The notes under the pieces: generated by a model | What the model was told of the DNA's origin: nothing | Seen by the model: the letters and a program-made list of their open reading frames with translations, nothing else | The model's database searches: none | Part shown: piece after piece, positions 45,665-55,856 of the stretch | How positions within the stretch are numbered: the first letter of the stretch is position 1 | How the letters are laid out: each line of letters opens with the position of its first letter | Translations under genes and position numbers: made by a program | Source of the DNA: Aquabacterium sp. NJ1 | GTDB lineage: Bacteria; Pseudomonadota; Gammaproteobacteria; Burkholderiales; Burkholderiaceae_C | Reading direction: 5' to 3' | Length of the DNA stretch: 64,000 nt | Assembly: GCF_000768065.1 (NCBI RefSeq) | Contig: NZ_JRKM01000001.1 | Coordinates: forward strand, 248,001 to 312,000

Positions 45665-45909
45665 GGGGGGACTCCAGGGAGTAGCGTGGTCAACATCAAC
45701 CCTGCACAAGCAAACTTCGCTGACGGACACGGGGCTTTTTGCGGCAACAGGCAGGTTAGCGGGCCACCTTGAGGACGGCCGGTGAAATAAGCCCGGAAAC
45801 GGCCCCCTGTCCGGACGACGCAGACGTGGGAGGCCCTGGCCGCGCCGGAACCACGATCAGATCAGGGACAATACGCGGTTCAACCTTCCACCCGACTCCT
45901 TTCGCCGCC

Positions 45910-46947
45910 ATGGCCCTGCTGCCCTATTCCCTGCCGAAATCCGTGCTGTTCAACCTGGACCCGGAGGCCGCTCACGAGCTGACCATGGCTGGCCTGGCCC
46001 GTTTCCAGAACACGCCCCTGGCTTGCCTGTGGGGCGCCGCCCGCGTGCAGGACCCGGTCGAGGTGGCCGGCATCACTTTCCCCAACCGCATCGGCATGGC
46101 CGCGGGCCTGGACAAGAACGGCCGCGTGATCGACGGCCTGGGCGCCATGGGCTTTGGTTTCGTGGAAGTGGGTACCGTGACGCCCAAGGCCCAGCCTGGC
46201 AACCCCAAGCCGCGCATGTTCCGCCTGCCCGAGGCCAACGCCCTGATCAACCGCCTGGGCTTCAACAACGAAGGCCTCGACAGCTTCCTGGCCAATGTCA
46301 AACGCGCGCAGTTCCGCAGCAAGGGTGGCATCCTCGGCCTGAACATCGGCAAGAACGCCGTCACGCCCATCGAGAACGCGGTGGACGACTACCTGATCTG
46401 CCTGGAAGGCGTCTACCCGCACGCGGACTACGTCACCGTCAACATCTCGTCGCCCAACACCAAGAACCTGCGCGCCCTGCAAAGCGACGAGGCGCTGGAT
46501 GCCCTGCTGGGCCAGTTGCAGGAGCGTCGCCAGGCCATGATCAAGCGCCACGGCCGCACGGTGCCCATGTTCGTGAAGATCGCTCCTGATCTGGATGAAA
46601 CGCAAGTCGGCGTGATCGCCGCCACGCTGCAGAAAAATGGCATCGATGGCGTGATCGCCACCAACACCACGATCTCGCGCGAGGCCGTCAAGGGCTTGAA
46701 GCATGCCGAGGAAACCGGGGGCTTGAGCGGTGCACCCGTTCTGGAAGCCAGCAACCAGGTGATCCGTCAACTGCGTGCGGCCCTGGGCCCGCGTTACCCG
46801 ATCATCGGTGTGGGTGGCGTGATGAGCGCGGCCGATGCACGCTCCAAGCGCGATGCCGGCGCCGATCTAGTCCAGATCTACACCGGCCTGATCTACAAAG
46901 GCCCGGCACTCGTCAAGGAGTGCGCGCAGGCGCTCAAGCTGGGCTGA
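45910..46947 (+). CDS. pyrD: Dihydroorotate dehydrogenase (quinone), class 2
   Basis: Oxidises dihydroorotate to orotate in pyrimidine synthesis and passes electrons to quinone at the inner membrane. The 345-residue protein has the class 2 N-terminal helix that reaches the membrane ([20 protein letters not shown]), FMN-binding [12 protein letters not shown] near 69, the catalytic Ser region [11 protein letters not shown] near 178-188, and [11 protein letters not shown] and YTGLIYKGP near the end. The 14 final bases overlap the convergent kinase-like gene. Start ATG 45910. Confidence 0.95.
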   Translation: MALLPYSLPKSVLFNLDPEAAHELTMAGLARFQNTPLACLWGAARVQDPVEVAGITFPNRIGMAAGLDKNGRVIDGLGAMGFGFVEVGTVTPKAQPGNPKPRMFRLPEANALINRLGFNNEGLDSFLANVKRAQFRSKGGILGLNIGKNAVTPIENAVDDYLICLEGVYPHADYVTVNISSPNTKNLRALQSDEALDALLGQLQERRQAMIKRHGRTVPMFVKIAPDLDETQVGVIAATLQKNGIDGVIATNTTISREAVKGLKHAEETGGLSGAPVLEASNQVIRQLRAALGPRYPIIGVGGVMSAADARSKRDAGADLVQIYTGLIYKGPALVKECAQALKLG

Positions 46948-48703
46948 CCACCTTCGCGGACCTGAGGGCTGCGCTGTCCACCAGGCGCGTGGCGTGCTCC
47001 AGCGTGAGGGTGCACTCCTTGGCCGTCAGGCCCAGTGCGCGGGCGTAACGCACGTAGACCTGGTGCATGGACTGGGCCGATTTCTGCGGCTCCAGTGACA
47101 AGGTCTGGACCATCTCATTGGCCAGGCTGGCCACCACGCGCAAGGTGTCTTCTGGTGTCGTGGGCGTGCGCACCGGCGTGCTGCGGCTCAGCGGCCTGCA
47201 GGCGTGCAACAAGCGCTCGTGCATGCCCCAATGTTTCATCACCGAGATGGACAAGTCATCCAGGTTCACACCCAGTACGGCACTGGCCGCCGCCTCGATG
47301 CCCATGCCCGGCGTGGGCGTGGTGCTGTCCTCGTCCGCTGGCGGGCCTGGCTGCATCAAGCGCTTGATCTGAGCGGCTTCATCCGGGAAGTGGTAGAGCA
47401 CCAGCAACCACCCCAGGCGCTGTGACATGGCCGTGATGGAGGCCTCTTCGTCGCTGATGGAAAACGGCGCCATCAGCCGGGCGATGTGGCCCGCCAGGCA
47501 GGTCAGCCGCAATTCCTTGTCCAGATCGGCGATGGCCTGTTGCCCGTCCTCGCCTGACAAGCTGGTTTGCGCACCCAAGGCACCAGGCCAGGCACGCACA
47601 CCGCCCGCGACCTTGCGCAAGCCTTGCTGCCCCAGCAACATGATCGCGCGAGACAAGGTCGTCACGCCGTCGTCCACCGTCTGGCTGCGGTAAGAGGCCA
47701 CATTGACCGAGCGCAGCATCTCCCAGCACAAGGCCGGGTTCTTGACGATGATGTCGACGAAATCGTCCACACGCAGCGTTTCCTGCGACAGGGTCGCGAT
47801 CAGCGCACGCTCGGTCTGAGGGCGGCCTGGCAGCGTCCCCACCGCGTTGAGGCGGTCCAGCAGCAAAGCCAGGGGGCCGCCGGTGTCTTCTGCATTGGTC
47901 TTGATCCAGCCCTGCAAGGCGCTCAGCAGCGTGCGGGCGTTGAGGTAACGCTGGCGATGCTGCCGGTCGGTGGCGCGGTTGACGATCGCCCGCAGTGTCT
48001 CGGGCACCGGGTGCGGTGTCGTCCAGGGCAGGCGCACGATCTCCGTGCCGATGCGGCTGGCGGCGTGGCCCAGGTCCGGGTCGTCCAGCGCAGGGCTGTT
48101 GACCAGCAGGCGGTACATCAGCAAGCCGACCATGAGCACATCACGCTCGGCCGCCAGGCGCATCTGCTGGCGGCCATAGGGTGGCCTGGACAGCTCACCT
48201 GGCGCCAGTGGTGCGAGGCAGCAACTCAAGCCTGCGACACGGGCGCGGCCAGCCTTGTCGACCAGCAGGTTGTGCAAGGCCAGATCCTGGTGTGCCACGC
48301 CGGCTTCGTGGGCATAAGCCAGGCCTTCGAGGATGTCGCACACCATGGTCACCACTTCCAGCGGCGTGGGTGACGGGCCAGAGGACAGGCGTTCGAACAA
48401 GGTCACGCTCTGCCCACGTGCGTAGCTCACAAAGGGCCAGCCATCGTGGGATGACACCTCCAGCACATCCGCCAGTTGCGGGTGCTTCAGCCGGGCGCCG
48501 GACAGCACTTCCTGCGTCCAGGCATCCCGCTCCCTGTCGTTTTGCGGTTGTGCACGGGGCACGCACAGCAAGACCTCCTGCTGCAGGCGCGGATCGACCG
48601 CGAGCCAGGTGCCCGAGGCATGGCTGCGCCCGAGCAACTGCCGCAGCTCGAACCGCCCGAAATATCGGGGCGCCGTGGTCGTAGGGGGCGAGACAGCGGC
48701 CAT
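46934..48703 (-). CDS. Kinase-like (probably pseudokinase) domain fused to HDOD
   Basis: A 589-residue protein. Residues about 14-270 fold like a Ser/Thr protein kinase: the G-loop [15 protein letters not shown], and a catalytic-loop equivalent [11 protein letters not shown]. The VAIK Lys is not seen (VLLCVPRA at that place) and the DFG Asp is missing (RVAGLSCC), so ATP use is doubtful. Residues about 285-480 are an HDOD domain ([18 protein letters not shown], then [15 protein letters not shown] and [21 protein letters not shown]), known for signalling. Start ATG 48703. The last 14 bases overlap pyrD. Confidence 0.85.
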   Translation of the reverse strand: MAAVSPPTTTAPRYFGRFELRQLLGRSHASGTWLAVDPRLQQEVLLCVPRAQPQNDRERDAWTQEVLSGARLKHPQLADVLEVSSHDGWPFVSYARGQSVTLFERLSSGPSPTPLEVVTMVCDILEGLAYAHEAGVAHQDLALHNLLVDKAGRARVAGLSCCLAPLAPGELSRPPYGRQQMRLAAERDVLMVGLLMYRLLVNSPALDDPDLGHAASRIGTEIVRLPWTTPHPVPETLRAIVNRATDRQHRQRYLNARTLLSALQGWIKTNAEDTGGPLALLLDRLNAVGTLPGRPQTERALIATLSQETLRVDDFVDIIVKNPALCWEMLRSVNVASYRSQTVDDGVTTLSRAIMLLGQQGLRKVAGGVRAWPGALGAQTSLSGEDGQQAIADLDKELRLTCLAGHIARLMAPFSISDEEASITAMSQRLGWLLVLYHFPDEAAQIKRLMQPGPPADEDSTTPTPGMGIEAAASAVLGVNLDDLSISVMKHWGMHERLLHACRPLSRSTPVRTPTTPEDTLRVVASLANEMVQTLSLEPQKSAQSMHQVYVRYARALGLTAKECTLTLEHATRLVDSAALRSAKVVSPA

Positions 48704-48855
48704 GTGGGTGTGCAGGACTGTGGATCTCCGGGGATGAATGTATCCCCATGTAAACACTTTGATTGCACTACAGGCCGGGCATCTGCAAAACCCCGTCTAG
48801 GGCCACAAACGCGGTCCTTTTTCACAGAGACCGCGCCATCCAGCATGCTTGGCAC

Positions 48856-51800
48856 TCAATCCAGGGGCACCCACTCACCCGCCCCGGTGATGAACGCGGC
48901 CCGTACGCGCTCCCCAGCCTGCAAGGCAGACACGGCGGCCACGTAGCGGCTCATCTGGGCGCGGTAGGCCTCCAGCGCCTGTGGGCGGTGCTGCAGCTTG
49001 TAGTCCAGCACCCACCATTGACGGCCGGCATCCGTGTCGACGGCCACCAGCCGGTCGATGCGCAACACCTGGCCCTGGTCGTGCAGGGCCACCTCGTTGC
49101 CGGCCCAGGCCAGGCGGGCGGGGTCGAGCCAGGGTTGCAAGGCTGGCGCGCTCAAGATCGTCTGGACCAGGTGCCGGGCGGCGCCATGGTGTTCGGCTTC
49201 CAGCAACAAGGCCTTGCTGGCGGCCAGTACCGCGCGCTCGATGCGCTCCGGCGTGCGTTGTTTGACGGGCAAAGGCGTGAGCCATTCCAGCACCCGGTGA
49301 ACCACTTGCCCCAGCAGCTGCTGGGTGCTGCTTTTCTCTGCAGCTGCCGCCGGCTTGATTTCATCCTGACCCGGCCGCGGAGCCAGTGCCGGCAAGGTCG
49401 ACAAAAGCACCGGTGTCTCGGCCGCAACCTCATCGTTCTGAACCGCAGCTTCAGGCAACGCCACCTGCCAGACCTGCTCGGGGTCGATCGCGCCGCTGCT
49501 GGCCAGCCGCTGCCACCAGCTGTCCGCGCCCTGCCCTCTGGGCTGCGTGCGGCTGAACACCAGTTGCTCCCGCGCCCGGGTGAGCGCCACATACAAGGCA
49601 TTCAGCTCTTCACGCTGATCCGCCTCACGGTCTTCATCCAGGCTGGCAGCCAGGCTGGGTGGCGGGTTGCTCTGCGAACGGATGAAGGCACAGCGCCTGG
49701 GCCGCTCGTCGCTTTCGGGCCAGTCCACCATCAGGGCATAGCTGTCCTTGCGTGCGGGCTCCGGGTCCGTGTCCACCATGAAGACCACCTTGGCCTCCAG
49801 GCCCTTGGCGCCGTGGATGGTCAGGAGTTGCACGGCATCGGCCTGCGAACGTGGTGGCAGGTTCAAGGGCAAGCGCTTGAGCGCACGCACCCAGCGGTAA
49901 GGCGTGGCATCCCGGCCAGCGTCCATCTCCAGGCTCTGCGACAAGAGCGCGTCCACATGAAACAAGGCCTGCACACGGCGGCTGGCTGGCACACAGGCCA
50001 GCACACGGGCGCGGTAGTCACCCTCCGTCACGATGCGTTCCAGCAGGTCGTGCGGCGGCGCCACGCGGGTGAGTTCTGACCACGCCGGCAACAAGGTGGC
50101 CGCACGCACCAACGCCTGCGGGCAATCAGCCTGCGTGGCGATGCGCAGCAAACCATCCCACCATGAAGTCTTGCCTTGCGACTGCTTCACCACAGCCGCC
50201 AGTTGCAGCAGCTGGCCATCCGTGGCGCCAAACAGCGGGCTCTTCAAGGCGTGGGCCAGCGCCAGATCGTGGTGTGGCGACACCAGCGCATCCAGCACGG
50301 CGACCAGATCCCGCACCTCGGGCGTGTCGATCAGGCGCGTGTCCTCGGGCGCAATGTGCGGCACGCCATGCTCGTCCAGCGCCTGCGCCACCATGGCCAG
50401 CGTGGCCCGCTTGCGGCCCAGCACAAAAATCTCGGAGGGCGCCAGGCCTTCCTGCCGCACCATCGCGGTGATGGCCTGCGCCACCTGCTCGGCCTCGACC
50501 TCCTTGATCGTCGTGTGCGCCTGTTCGCGTGGCATCAGCAGGCTGTCGCGCCAGGCCTCATCGGGCTCGGCCTTGGTGGCCGTTGTGCGCATCACCGATG
50601 GCAACACCCGGATGCGTGCGGCATCTTCGGAAGCCGTGGTGTGCGTGCGGAAGCCAGGGAAGCGGCCCTCGGCGCAAGCCTGTCCCATCACCAGATTGAG
50701 GGCGTCGATGATGCCTGGCGCATTGCGGCGCGTGTGATCGCAAGCCAGAAGATCGCCGTCCAGCGCCTCCAGCACAAAGGTCTTGGCCGCGCTGAAGACG
50801 CGAGGGTCTGCCCGGCGGAAGCGGTAGATGCTCTGCTTGGGGTCCCCCACCAGGAAGACGCTGATGGGCTGGCGACCGCTGTGCCCGCCACCGGCCCCGG
50901 CATAGGCCGACAACCAGGATTTCAAGGTCTGCCATTGCAAGGGGCTGGTGTCCTGGAATTCGTCCATCAACAATTGCCGGACCTGGCTGTCCAGGCGCTC
51001 CTGGATCCAGCCCGACAAGATGGGATCCCCCAACAACCGGGCTGCCGCCAGCTCCAGGTCCACCATGTCGGCCAGCCCGCGTTCGGCCTTGAAGCGCGCG
51101 TACTCGTCAAACAGCAGGCGCGACAGGCTCACCATGTGCTCATGCAGCACGTGTGCCTCTTGCTGCACCATGGCCTGCTGCAAGTCGATCAACCAGGACT
51201 GCGCCCAGGCCAGGTCGGCCATGTCACCCAGCTGCTTGCGCGGCTCACCCTTGTCCGTCAACAGCGCCTTGGCCAAGGCCTGCGCCTGCGACTCGACATC
51301 CGCCAGGCCCAGCGCCTGCTCGATGGCCACACCGGCCTTTTGCGCCTTGGCCCCTTTGGCGGTAGCCAATTGCCGCGCCAGTGACCAGAACTGATCCAGC
51401 ACACTCTGGCGCGCCAGGGCCTCACACGGGTGCGCCAACCCGGACCACTGCGCCGACCAGTCCGCCGCGCAAGCCACGCCACCGGCAAGCCGCTCGCCTT
51501 GATCAGCCAGCGTCAACTCCAGCCGGTTGTCCAGCGCCGTGTGCAGCCAGGCCTCGGCATTGAAGCGCCCCACCTCGCGCACCACGGCCATGAAGGCCAG
51601 GTACTCTGGCCCGGCCTCGTCACCGTTCTTGCGTGATGGCGTCTGTGCATCCAGCCGGCGCAGCAAACGCCCCCACACCTCGGGCCAATGCTCGCTGGTG
51701 TCTTCGACCAGGTTGAGCTCGGGCGGCAGGTTCAGCTCATTGAGGATGTCCAGCGGCGCGGCCTTCACCAGGCGCGAAAACCAGCCGTGGATGGTGTGGA

Positions 51801-52185
51801 TGTCCACGCCCCGCCCCTCTTCCAGCCAGCGTGCATACAGTTGCTGCAAGCGCGGTGCCATCTCGGCAATCTGCGAAGGCGCCACCCCGCGGATGCGTAA
51901 CTCCATCTCGCGCTGTGCATCCGTGGTTTGCGCGAAGTCCCGCAACCAGCCATGCAGACGCTCGCGCATCTCGCCCGCGGCCTTCTTCGTGAACGTGATG
52001 GCCAGGATCTGATTGGGCGGCACGCCATCGAGCAGGGCCCGCAAGATGCGCGACACCAGCATCCACGTCTTGCCGGCGCCCGCACAGGCCTCGACCACCA
52101 CACTGCGATGCGGATCACACGCCACCTGGTAGAACAGGTCGGCCGGTACGACCTCGCCATTGACTTCGTATGCGGCCTGGCTCAT
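48856..52185 (-). CDS. addA: UvrD-type helicase-nuclease, AddA-like
   Basis: Helicase and nuclease subunit of the AddAB double-strand-break repair complex (RecBCD analogue). The 1109-residue protein has Walker A EACAGAGKTWML near residue 31, motif II DEFQDTSP near 390, motif IV/V YRFRRADPRVF and HGAKGLEAKVVFM, and VALTRAREQLVFSR near 860. The C-terminal nuclease has a PD-(D/E)xK-type core RIDRLVAVD...WWVLDYKLQ. The ATG at 52185 overlaps the addB stop as ATGA. This pair implies that recombination here uses AddAB. Confidence 0.9.
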   Translation of the reverse strand: MSQAAYEVNGEVVPADLFYQVACDPHRSVVVEACAGAGKTWMLVSRILRALLDGVPPNQILAITFTKKAAGEMRERLHGWLRDFAQTTDAQREMELRIRGVAPSQIAEMAPRLQQLYARWLEEGRGVDIHTIHGWFSRLVKAAPLDILNELNLPPELNLVEDTSEHWPEVWGRLLRRLDAQTPSRKNGDEAGPEYLAFMAVVREVGRFNAEAWLHTALDNRLELTLADQGERLAGGVACAADWSAQWSGLAHPCEALARQSVLDQFWSLARQLATAKGAKAQKAGVAIEQALGLADVESQAQALAKALLTDKGEPRKQLGDMADLAWAQSWLIDLQQAMVQQEAHVLHEHMVSLSRLLFDEYARFKAERGLADMVDLELAAARLLGDPILSGWIQERLDSQVRQLLMDEFQDTSPLQWQTLKSWLSAYAGAGGGHSGRQPISVFLVGDPKQSIYRFRRADPRVFSAAKTFVLEALDGDLLACDHTRRNAPGIIDALNLVMGQACAEGRFPGFRTHTTASEDAARIRVLPSVMRTTATKAEPDEAWRDSLLMPREQAHTTIKEVEAEQVAQAITAMVRQEGLAPSEIFVLGRKRATLAMVAQALDEHGVPHIAPEDTRLIDTPEVRDLVAVLDALVSPHHDLALAHALKSPLFGATDGQLLQLAAVVKQSQGKTSWWDGLLRIATQADCPQALVRAATLLPAWSELTRVAPPHDLLERIVTEGDYRARVLACVPASRRVQALFHVDALLSQSLEMDAGRDATPYRWVRALKRLPLNLPPRSQADAVQLLTIHGAKGLEAKVVFMVDTDPEPARKDSYALMVDWPESDERPRRCAFIRSQSNPPPSLAASLDEDREADQREELNALYVALTRAREQLVFSRTQPRGQGADSWWQRLASSGAIDPEQVWQVALPEAAVQNDEVAAETPVLLSTLPALAPRPGQDEIKPAAAAEKSSTQQLLGQVVHRVLEWLTPLPVKQRTPERIERAVLAASKALLLEAEHHGAARHLVQTILSAPALQPWLDPARLAWAGNEVALHDQGQVLRIDRLVAVDTDAGRQWWVLDYKLQHRPQALEAYRAQMSRYVAAVSALQAGERVRAAFITGAGEWVPLD

Positions 52186-55118
52186 GCCGACACCTCCTGC
52201 AGGGTCCAGTGGTCCTTGCGGCACAGTCCGCGCGCCTGGCAATACGTGCAGGCGCTGCCCTCGCCCAGGGCCGGCATGGCTGCACCGGCATGCAGGCGCG
52301 CCCAATCCTGGGCCAGCCCCTCCAGCAGCACCTGCGCGCTGCGCTCGACATCCGGGTGATCAAGCTGCTTCACATCCTGAACATCCAGGTGCAGGTAGGC
52401 CGCAGACACCGCCCATTGCGGATCTGACAAGGCCGCATAGAAGGCCAGTTGTGTGTCCTCCAGCGGTGCGGCCACCTTGCGCTTGAGCCCGTCCAGGCTG
52501 CCCGTCTTGTAGTCCAGCACCAGATGCTGCTTGCTGCCCTCGTGATGCCGCGCGTCGATACGGTCGATCTGGCCGTAGAGCTTCACGGACAAGCCTTCGC
52601 TGACCTGCAGATCAAGCTGCTCGACGCGCTCGGCATCCTGCAAGGCCCAGCCGCCCTCCTCGTGTCCTCGCAGCCACTTCACATAGGCACGAGCCAGCCG
52701 ATCCAGGTCAGCCTGGAAGGGCAGGAAATAAGGCCGCTGGCTGTCACGGTCCAGCCCCGTTTCATGGATCACACGCTGAGCGGCGTCCAGCCAGGCCTGC
52801 ACATCTGCCGCCTCGGTGCTGATGGCCAGCTGGCCCTGCCTCTGGTCATGGAAGCTGCGCAGTACCTCGTGCAGCCAGATGCCGAAGTCGGATCGGTCCA
52901 GGCCCTCCTCCAGCTCATCGTGCTCGCGCAGCCCCAGCACGCTGGTCGCAAAGAAGCGATAGGGGCACTGCCGCAAAGCCTCGTAAGACGTGGCCGTGAC
53001 CTGCGCAGGCAAGGCCCACAGGGCCTCGCGCAAGCTGGGCAAAGGCGGTGCCACTGGCTTGGGCTGGACGGATACCGGCAAGCGCACATCCTGCGCTAGC
53101 CCGATGCCCACGCCGGACTGTGCTGCCCAACGCTCCAGCCAGGCGCTGGGCTCCAGCGGTTCGCTGCCCTGTGCGTGGCGGTGCAGGCAGACCACACCCG
53201 GGCGGCTCATCAACAGGCTGAACGCATCCCACTGAGCAGCGCGCTGGGTGGCCGGCGTGGCCAGGTCCAGTGCTTCGCGCAAGCTGGCGCTCATCCAGCC
53301 AGACTGGCTGCCCATCGCCCCCAACTGGCGCTCATCCGCACCGGGCAAGACGATGGCGTGAAAAGGCCGCAAAGCCGCGCGCGCCATGGGGGTGATCACC
53401 ACATCGGCCGCTTGCTCTGGCGCTGGTGGGCGAAACGTGGTGGCCTCCAGCACGGTGCCCACCCAGCGCAAAAACGCCGGACCATCCAGGCGCGTCTGGC
53501 TGGACAAACCGGCCCACATGCCACCCGCCGGTTCAACGGCGTCCAGCGCCTCGAAGCGCAAGGACTGCAGCGCCAGCTCGCCAGCCGCGTCGGCCATCAG
53601 CGTTGACAAGGCGCCAGCCCGCGTCAGTGCTGCCTGCAGGCCCAGCAACCAGTCCCGCAAGGAGGGCCGCTTGCCTGACCACAACACCTGCAAAGGCTCG
53701 ACCACATGCAAAGCCCAATGCCACAAACGCGCCGCTTGGGCCGGCATGGCCTGCCTGCCGCTCGGGATCAACTGGGCGTCCTGTGCGACCTGCGCGACAT
53801 GGGCGGGCGAGGCGCCATCCGACTGCTCCTCGGCCACATTGGCCGCCACATTGGCTGCCACCTGCAACCCCCAGGCGCCCAACATGCCATGACGGCGACA
53901 CCAGCTTTCCAGCTCACCGGTGGCTTGCGGCAGGCTAACGCCGTCCGGGCGCGCGTGCTCGCCGCCGTCCGCCGCCCAATCCAGCCAGCCCGACTTGAGC
54001 CAGTCCAGCAAATCATCGGTCGAGGCGCGCGGGTGCGAGGCCTGCAGCAAACGTGTCAGCACCGCCGCCGCCCGCGTGGTCGACAAGAGCCAGCCGGTTT
54101 CATCGGCCATCGACAAGCCTGCGCCTTCCAGCATGGCCCGCACCCGGCGGATCAAGCTGCGGTCCAGCGCAATCAAGGCCACCGGTGCATCGGCATCCAG
54201 CTCACGGCCGGCATTGACGGCAGCAATCACTTGCGCAGCGGCCTGCTGGGCCTCGTCCTCCGCGTTGCCGCAAGGCAGTGCCAAGGGCACGCGCTCACGC
54301 GGCAAACCCGACACCTGCGCCTCACCGGAGGCCGAACGCCAGCACACCGGCACACCCTGGTCCGCCAGATGGCTCATCACCCCCAGGGAGAGATGGATCT
54401 CCGTGCCAGGGGACACCGCCTCGCCAGCCGTCACCACCACCAGCGCCGACGGCCGCAAATCAAACAAAGGATCGCCAGGCAGGCCCGCCACGGCCGTTGC
54501 CCCTGCCCACTCCAGGGCCCAGGCCAGCAACAAACGCTCGCGGCCCCCCGGGCCCTGCGGCACGCCCATCCCCTGCCCGACACCCAACACCTCCCGGGCA
54601 TGCGCCAGATAAGCCGGGCGCTGCGCCGGCGCCATCGCTTGCATGCGCCTGACCCAGGTCTGCGCCGCATCCACCACCTGGTCCAGCGCAAACTCGAAGC
54701 CGCGCCGATCGCGCTGTGCCCACTGCTTGCCCCAGGCCTCGGCCCCCAGGGCGCGCGCCGCCTGCAAGCGGTCGACCACGGCGTCCAGGGTCACAGGCGG
54801 CAAACCGGCCTCGCTGTGCATCGGCTCAGGTGCCCAGGACCAGGCCAGGCTGTCAGACACGGCCGCGATGGTGTCGATCCGCGGCACCCAGCCACCAACG
54901 GCAGTGGCCCAGGCCTGGCGAGCCTGCGCCAGCACCGCGCCCACGGGCAACACGATCAGCGCATCGCGCACGTCGGCCTGCTGCGCCCTGAGCCAGGTCG
55001 CCGTCTCGCCAGCCCACGCCTGCCAGCATGCCTGGGCGCTCGCTTGCGGCGCCCAGTACCAGGGGCTGGGCTCGATCGTCATGCTGCGGGTGTCAAAGAA
55101 TCTGGCTATCGCGGTCAT
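52182..55118 (-). CDS. addB: AddB-like PD-(D/E)xK nuclease/inactive helicase
   Basis: The 978-residue partner of AddA: a helicase-like body with no usable Walker A, and a C-terminal nuclease of the RecB/AddB type. The nuclease starts with CPYRFFATSVLGLREHDELEEG near residue 725, carries LVLDYKTGSLDGLKRK near 888, and ends with CTYCQARGLC, which with the CPYRF Cys gives the four ligands of the AddB iron-sulfur cluster. ATG 55118 was chosen; ATG 55082 is possible. addB precedes addA with a 4-base overlap. Divergent from trxA. Confidence 0.9.
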   Translation of the reverse strand: MTAIARFFDTRSMTIEPSPWYWAPQASAQACWQAWAGETATWLRAQQADVRDALIVLPVGAVLAQARQAWATAVGGWVPRIDTIAAVSDSLAWSWAPEPMHSEAGLPPVTLDAVVDRLQAARALGAEAWGKQWAQRDRRGFEFALDQVVDAAQTWVRRMQAMAPAQRPAYLAHAREVLGVGQGMGVPQGPGGRERLLLAWALEWAGATAVAGLPGDPLFDLRPSALVVVTAGEAVSPGTEIHLSLGVMSHLADQGVPVCWRSASGEAQVSGLPRERVPLALPCGNAEDEAQQAAAQVIAAVNAGRELDADAPVALIALDRSLIRRVRAMLEGAGLSMADETGWLLSTTRAAAVLTRLLQASHPRASTDDLLDWLKSGWLDWAADGGEHARPDGVSLPQATGELESWCRRHGMLGAWGLQVAANVAANVAEEQSDGASPAHVAQVAQDAQLIPSGRQAMPAQAARLWHWALHVVEPLQVLWSGKRPSLRDWLLGLQAALTRAGALSTLMADAAGELALQSLRFEALDAVEPAGGMWAGLSSQTRLDGPAFLRWVGTVLEATTFRPPAPEQAADVVITPMARAALRPFHAIVLPGADERQLGAMGSQSGWMSASLREALDLATPATQRAAQWDAFSLLMSRPGVVCLHRHAQGSEPLEPSAWLERWAAQSGVGIGLAQDVRLPVSVQPKPVAPPLPSLREALWALPAQVTATSYEALRQCPYRFFATSVLGLREHDELEEGLDRSDFGIWLHEVLRSFHDQRQGQLAISTEAADVQAWLDAAQRVIHETGLDRDSQRPYFLPFQADLDRLARAYVKWLRGHEEGGWALQDAERVEQLDLQVSEGLSVKLYGQIDRIDARHHEGSKQHLVLDYKTGSLDGLKRKVAAPLEDTQLAFYAALSDPQWAVSAAYLHLDVQDVKQLDHPDVERSAQVLLEGLAQDWARLHAGAAMPALGEGSACTYCQARGLCRKDHWTLQEVSA

Positions 55119-55239
55119 TGAAGAAGGTCTCTTGGAATGCGACCGATCGATCACATCTTCTGTGTCAGAATCTTTGCATTCCTGCTGGGAAAACACCCAT
55201 GGGTGCCGCCATCGCGCCAGCAAACTGAAGGATAGTTAA

Positions 55240-55569
55240 ATGAGCAGCGACCTGATCAAACACATTTCCGACGCCTCTTTCGACGCCGACGTCCTGCAAT
55301 CTGCCCAGCCCGTGCTGGTGGATTATTGGGCCGAATGGTGCGGCCCCTGCAAGATGATCGCCCCGATTCTGGACGAAGTCGCCACGAGCTACTCCGGGCG
55401 CCTGAATGTGGCCAAGATGAACGTCGACCAGAACCGCGAAGTGCCCGCCAAGTTCGGCATCCGTGGCATCCCCACGCTGATGATCTTCAAGGGCGGCCAA
55501 CTGGCGGCCACCAAGGTCGGCGCGCTCTCGAAGGCCCAGTTGACGGCCTTCATCGACGGCAACCTGTGA
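55240..55569 (+). CDS. trxA: Thioredoxin
   Basis: A 109-residue general disulfide reductant. WCGPC is at residues 33-37, within [20 protein letters not shown], and the cis-Pro lies in [16 protein letters not shown] stands seven bases before the ATG. It is followed by rho after 287 bases with its own promoter, a common order in proteobacteria. Confidence 0.97.
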   Translation: MSSDLIKHISDASFDADVLQSAQPVLVDYWAEWCGPCKMIAPILDEVATSYSGRLNVAKMNVDQNREVPAKFGIRGIPTLMIFKGGQLAATKVGALSKAQLTAFIDGNL

Positions 55570-55590
55570 TTTTTCTGTTTATTTCGTCCC

Positions 55591-55856
55591 TATAATGCGT
55601 CCACCGGCTGATAGACTTCAGCCGGTGTTCGTCGGGCCAGCCTGATACTGCAGGCGGCCGGTGCAGAGAAACAACAGCCCGATCGTTGTCAGGCCATATC
55701 TCTCGAAAACGCACCACGACAAACCTTCGGCCTGGTTTCAGTTGTTTCCCGGCCATTTGTCTGCCCACCCCATTCACCCACGATTTGTCCACCTGCTTGG
55801 CGTAGCGTCACCGTTGACGACTCACTGACAGCCGGTTTCGTTCAGGGTCTCAATCC
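55591..55856 (+). promoter_or_regulatory. rho promoter and structured, C-rich 5' leader
   Basis: TATAAT at 55591-55596 is a perfect -10 element; a transcript would start near 55602, right at a perfect 10-base hairpin CACCGGCTGA / TCAGCCGGTG (55602-55627). The last part of the leader (about 55735-55800) is rich in C and poor in G, with stretches such as CTGCCCACCCCATTCACCCACG, resembling a rut site. Together they suggest autoregulated termination of rho mRNA by Rho itself. Confidence 0.6.
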
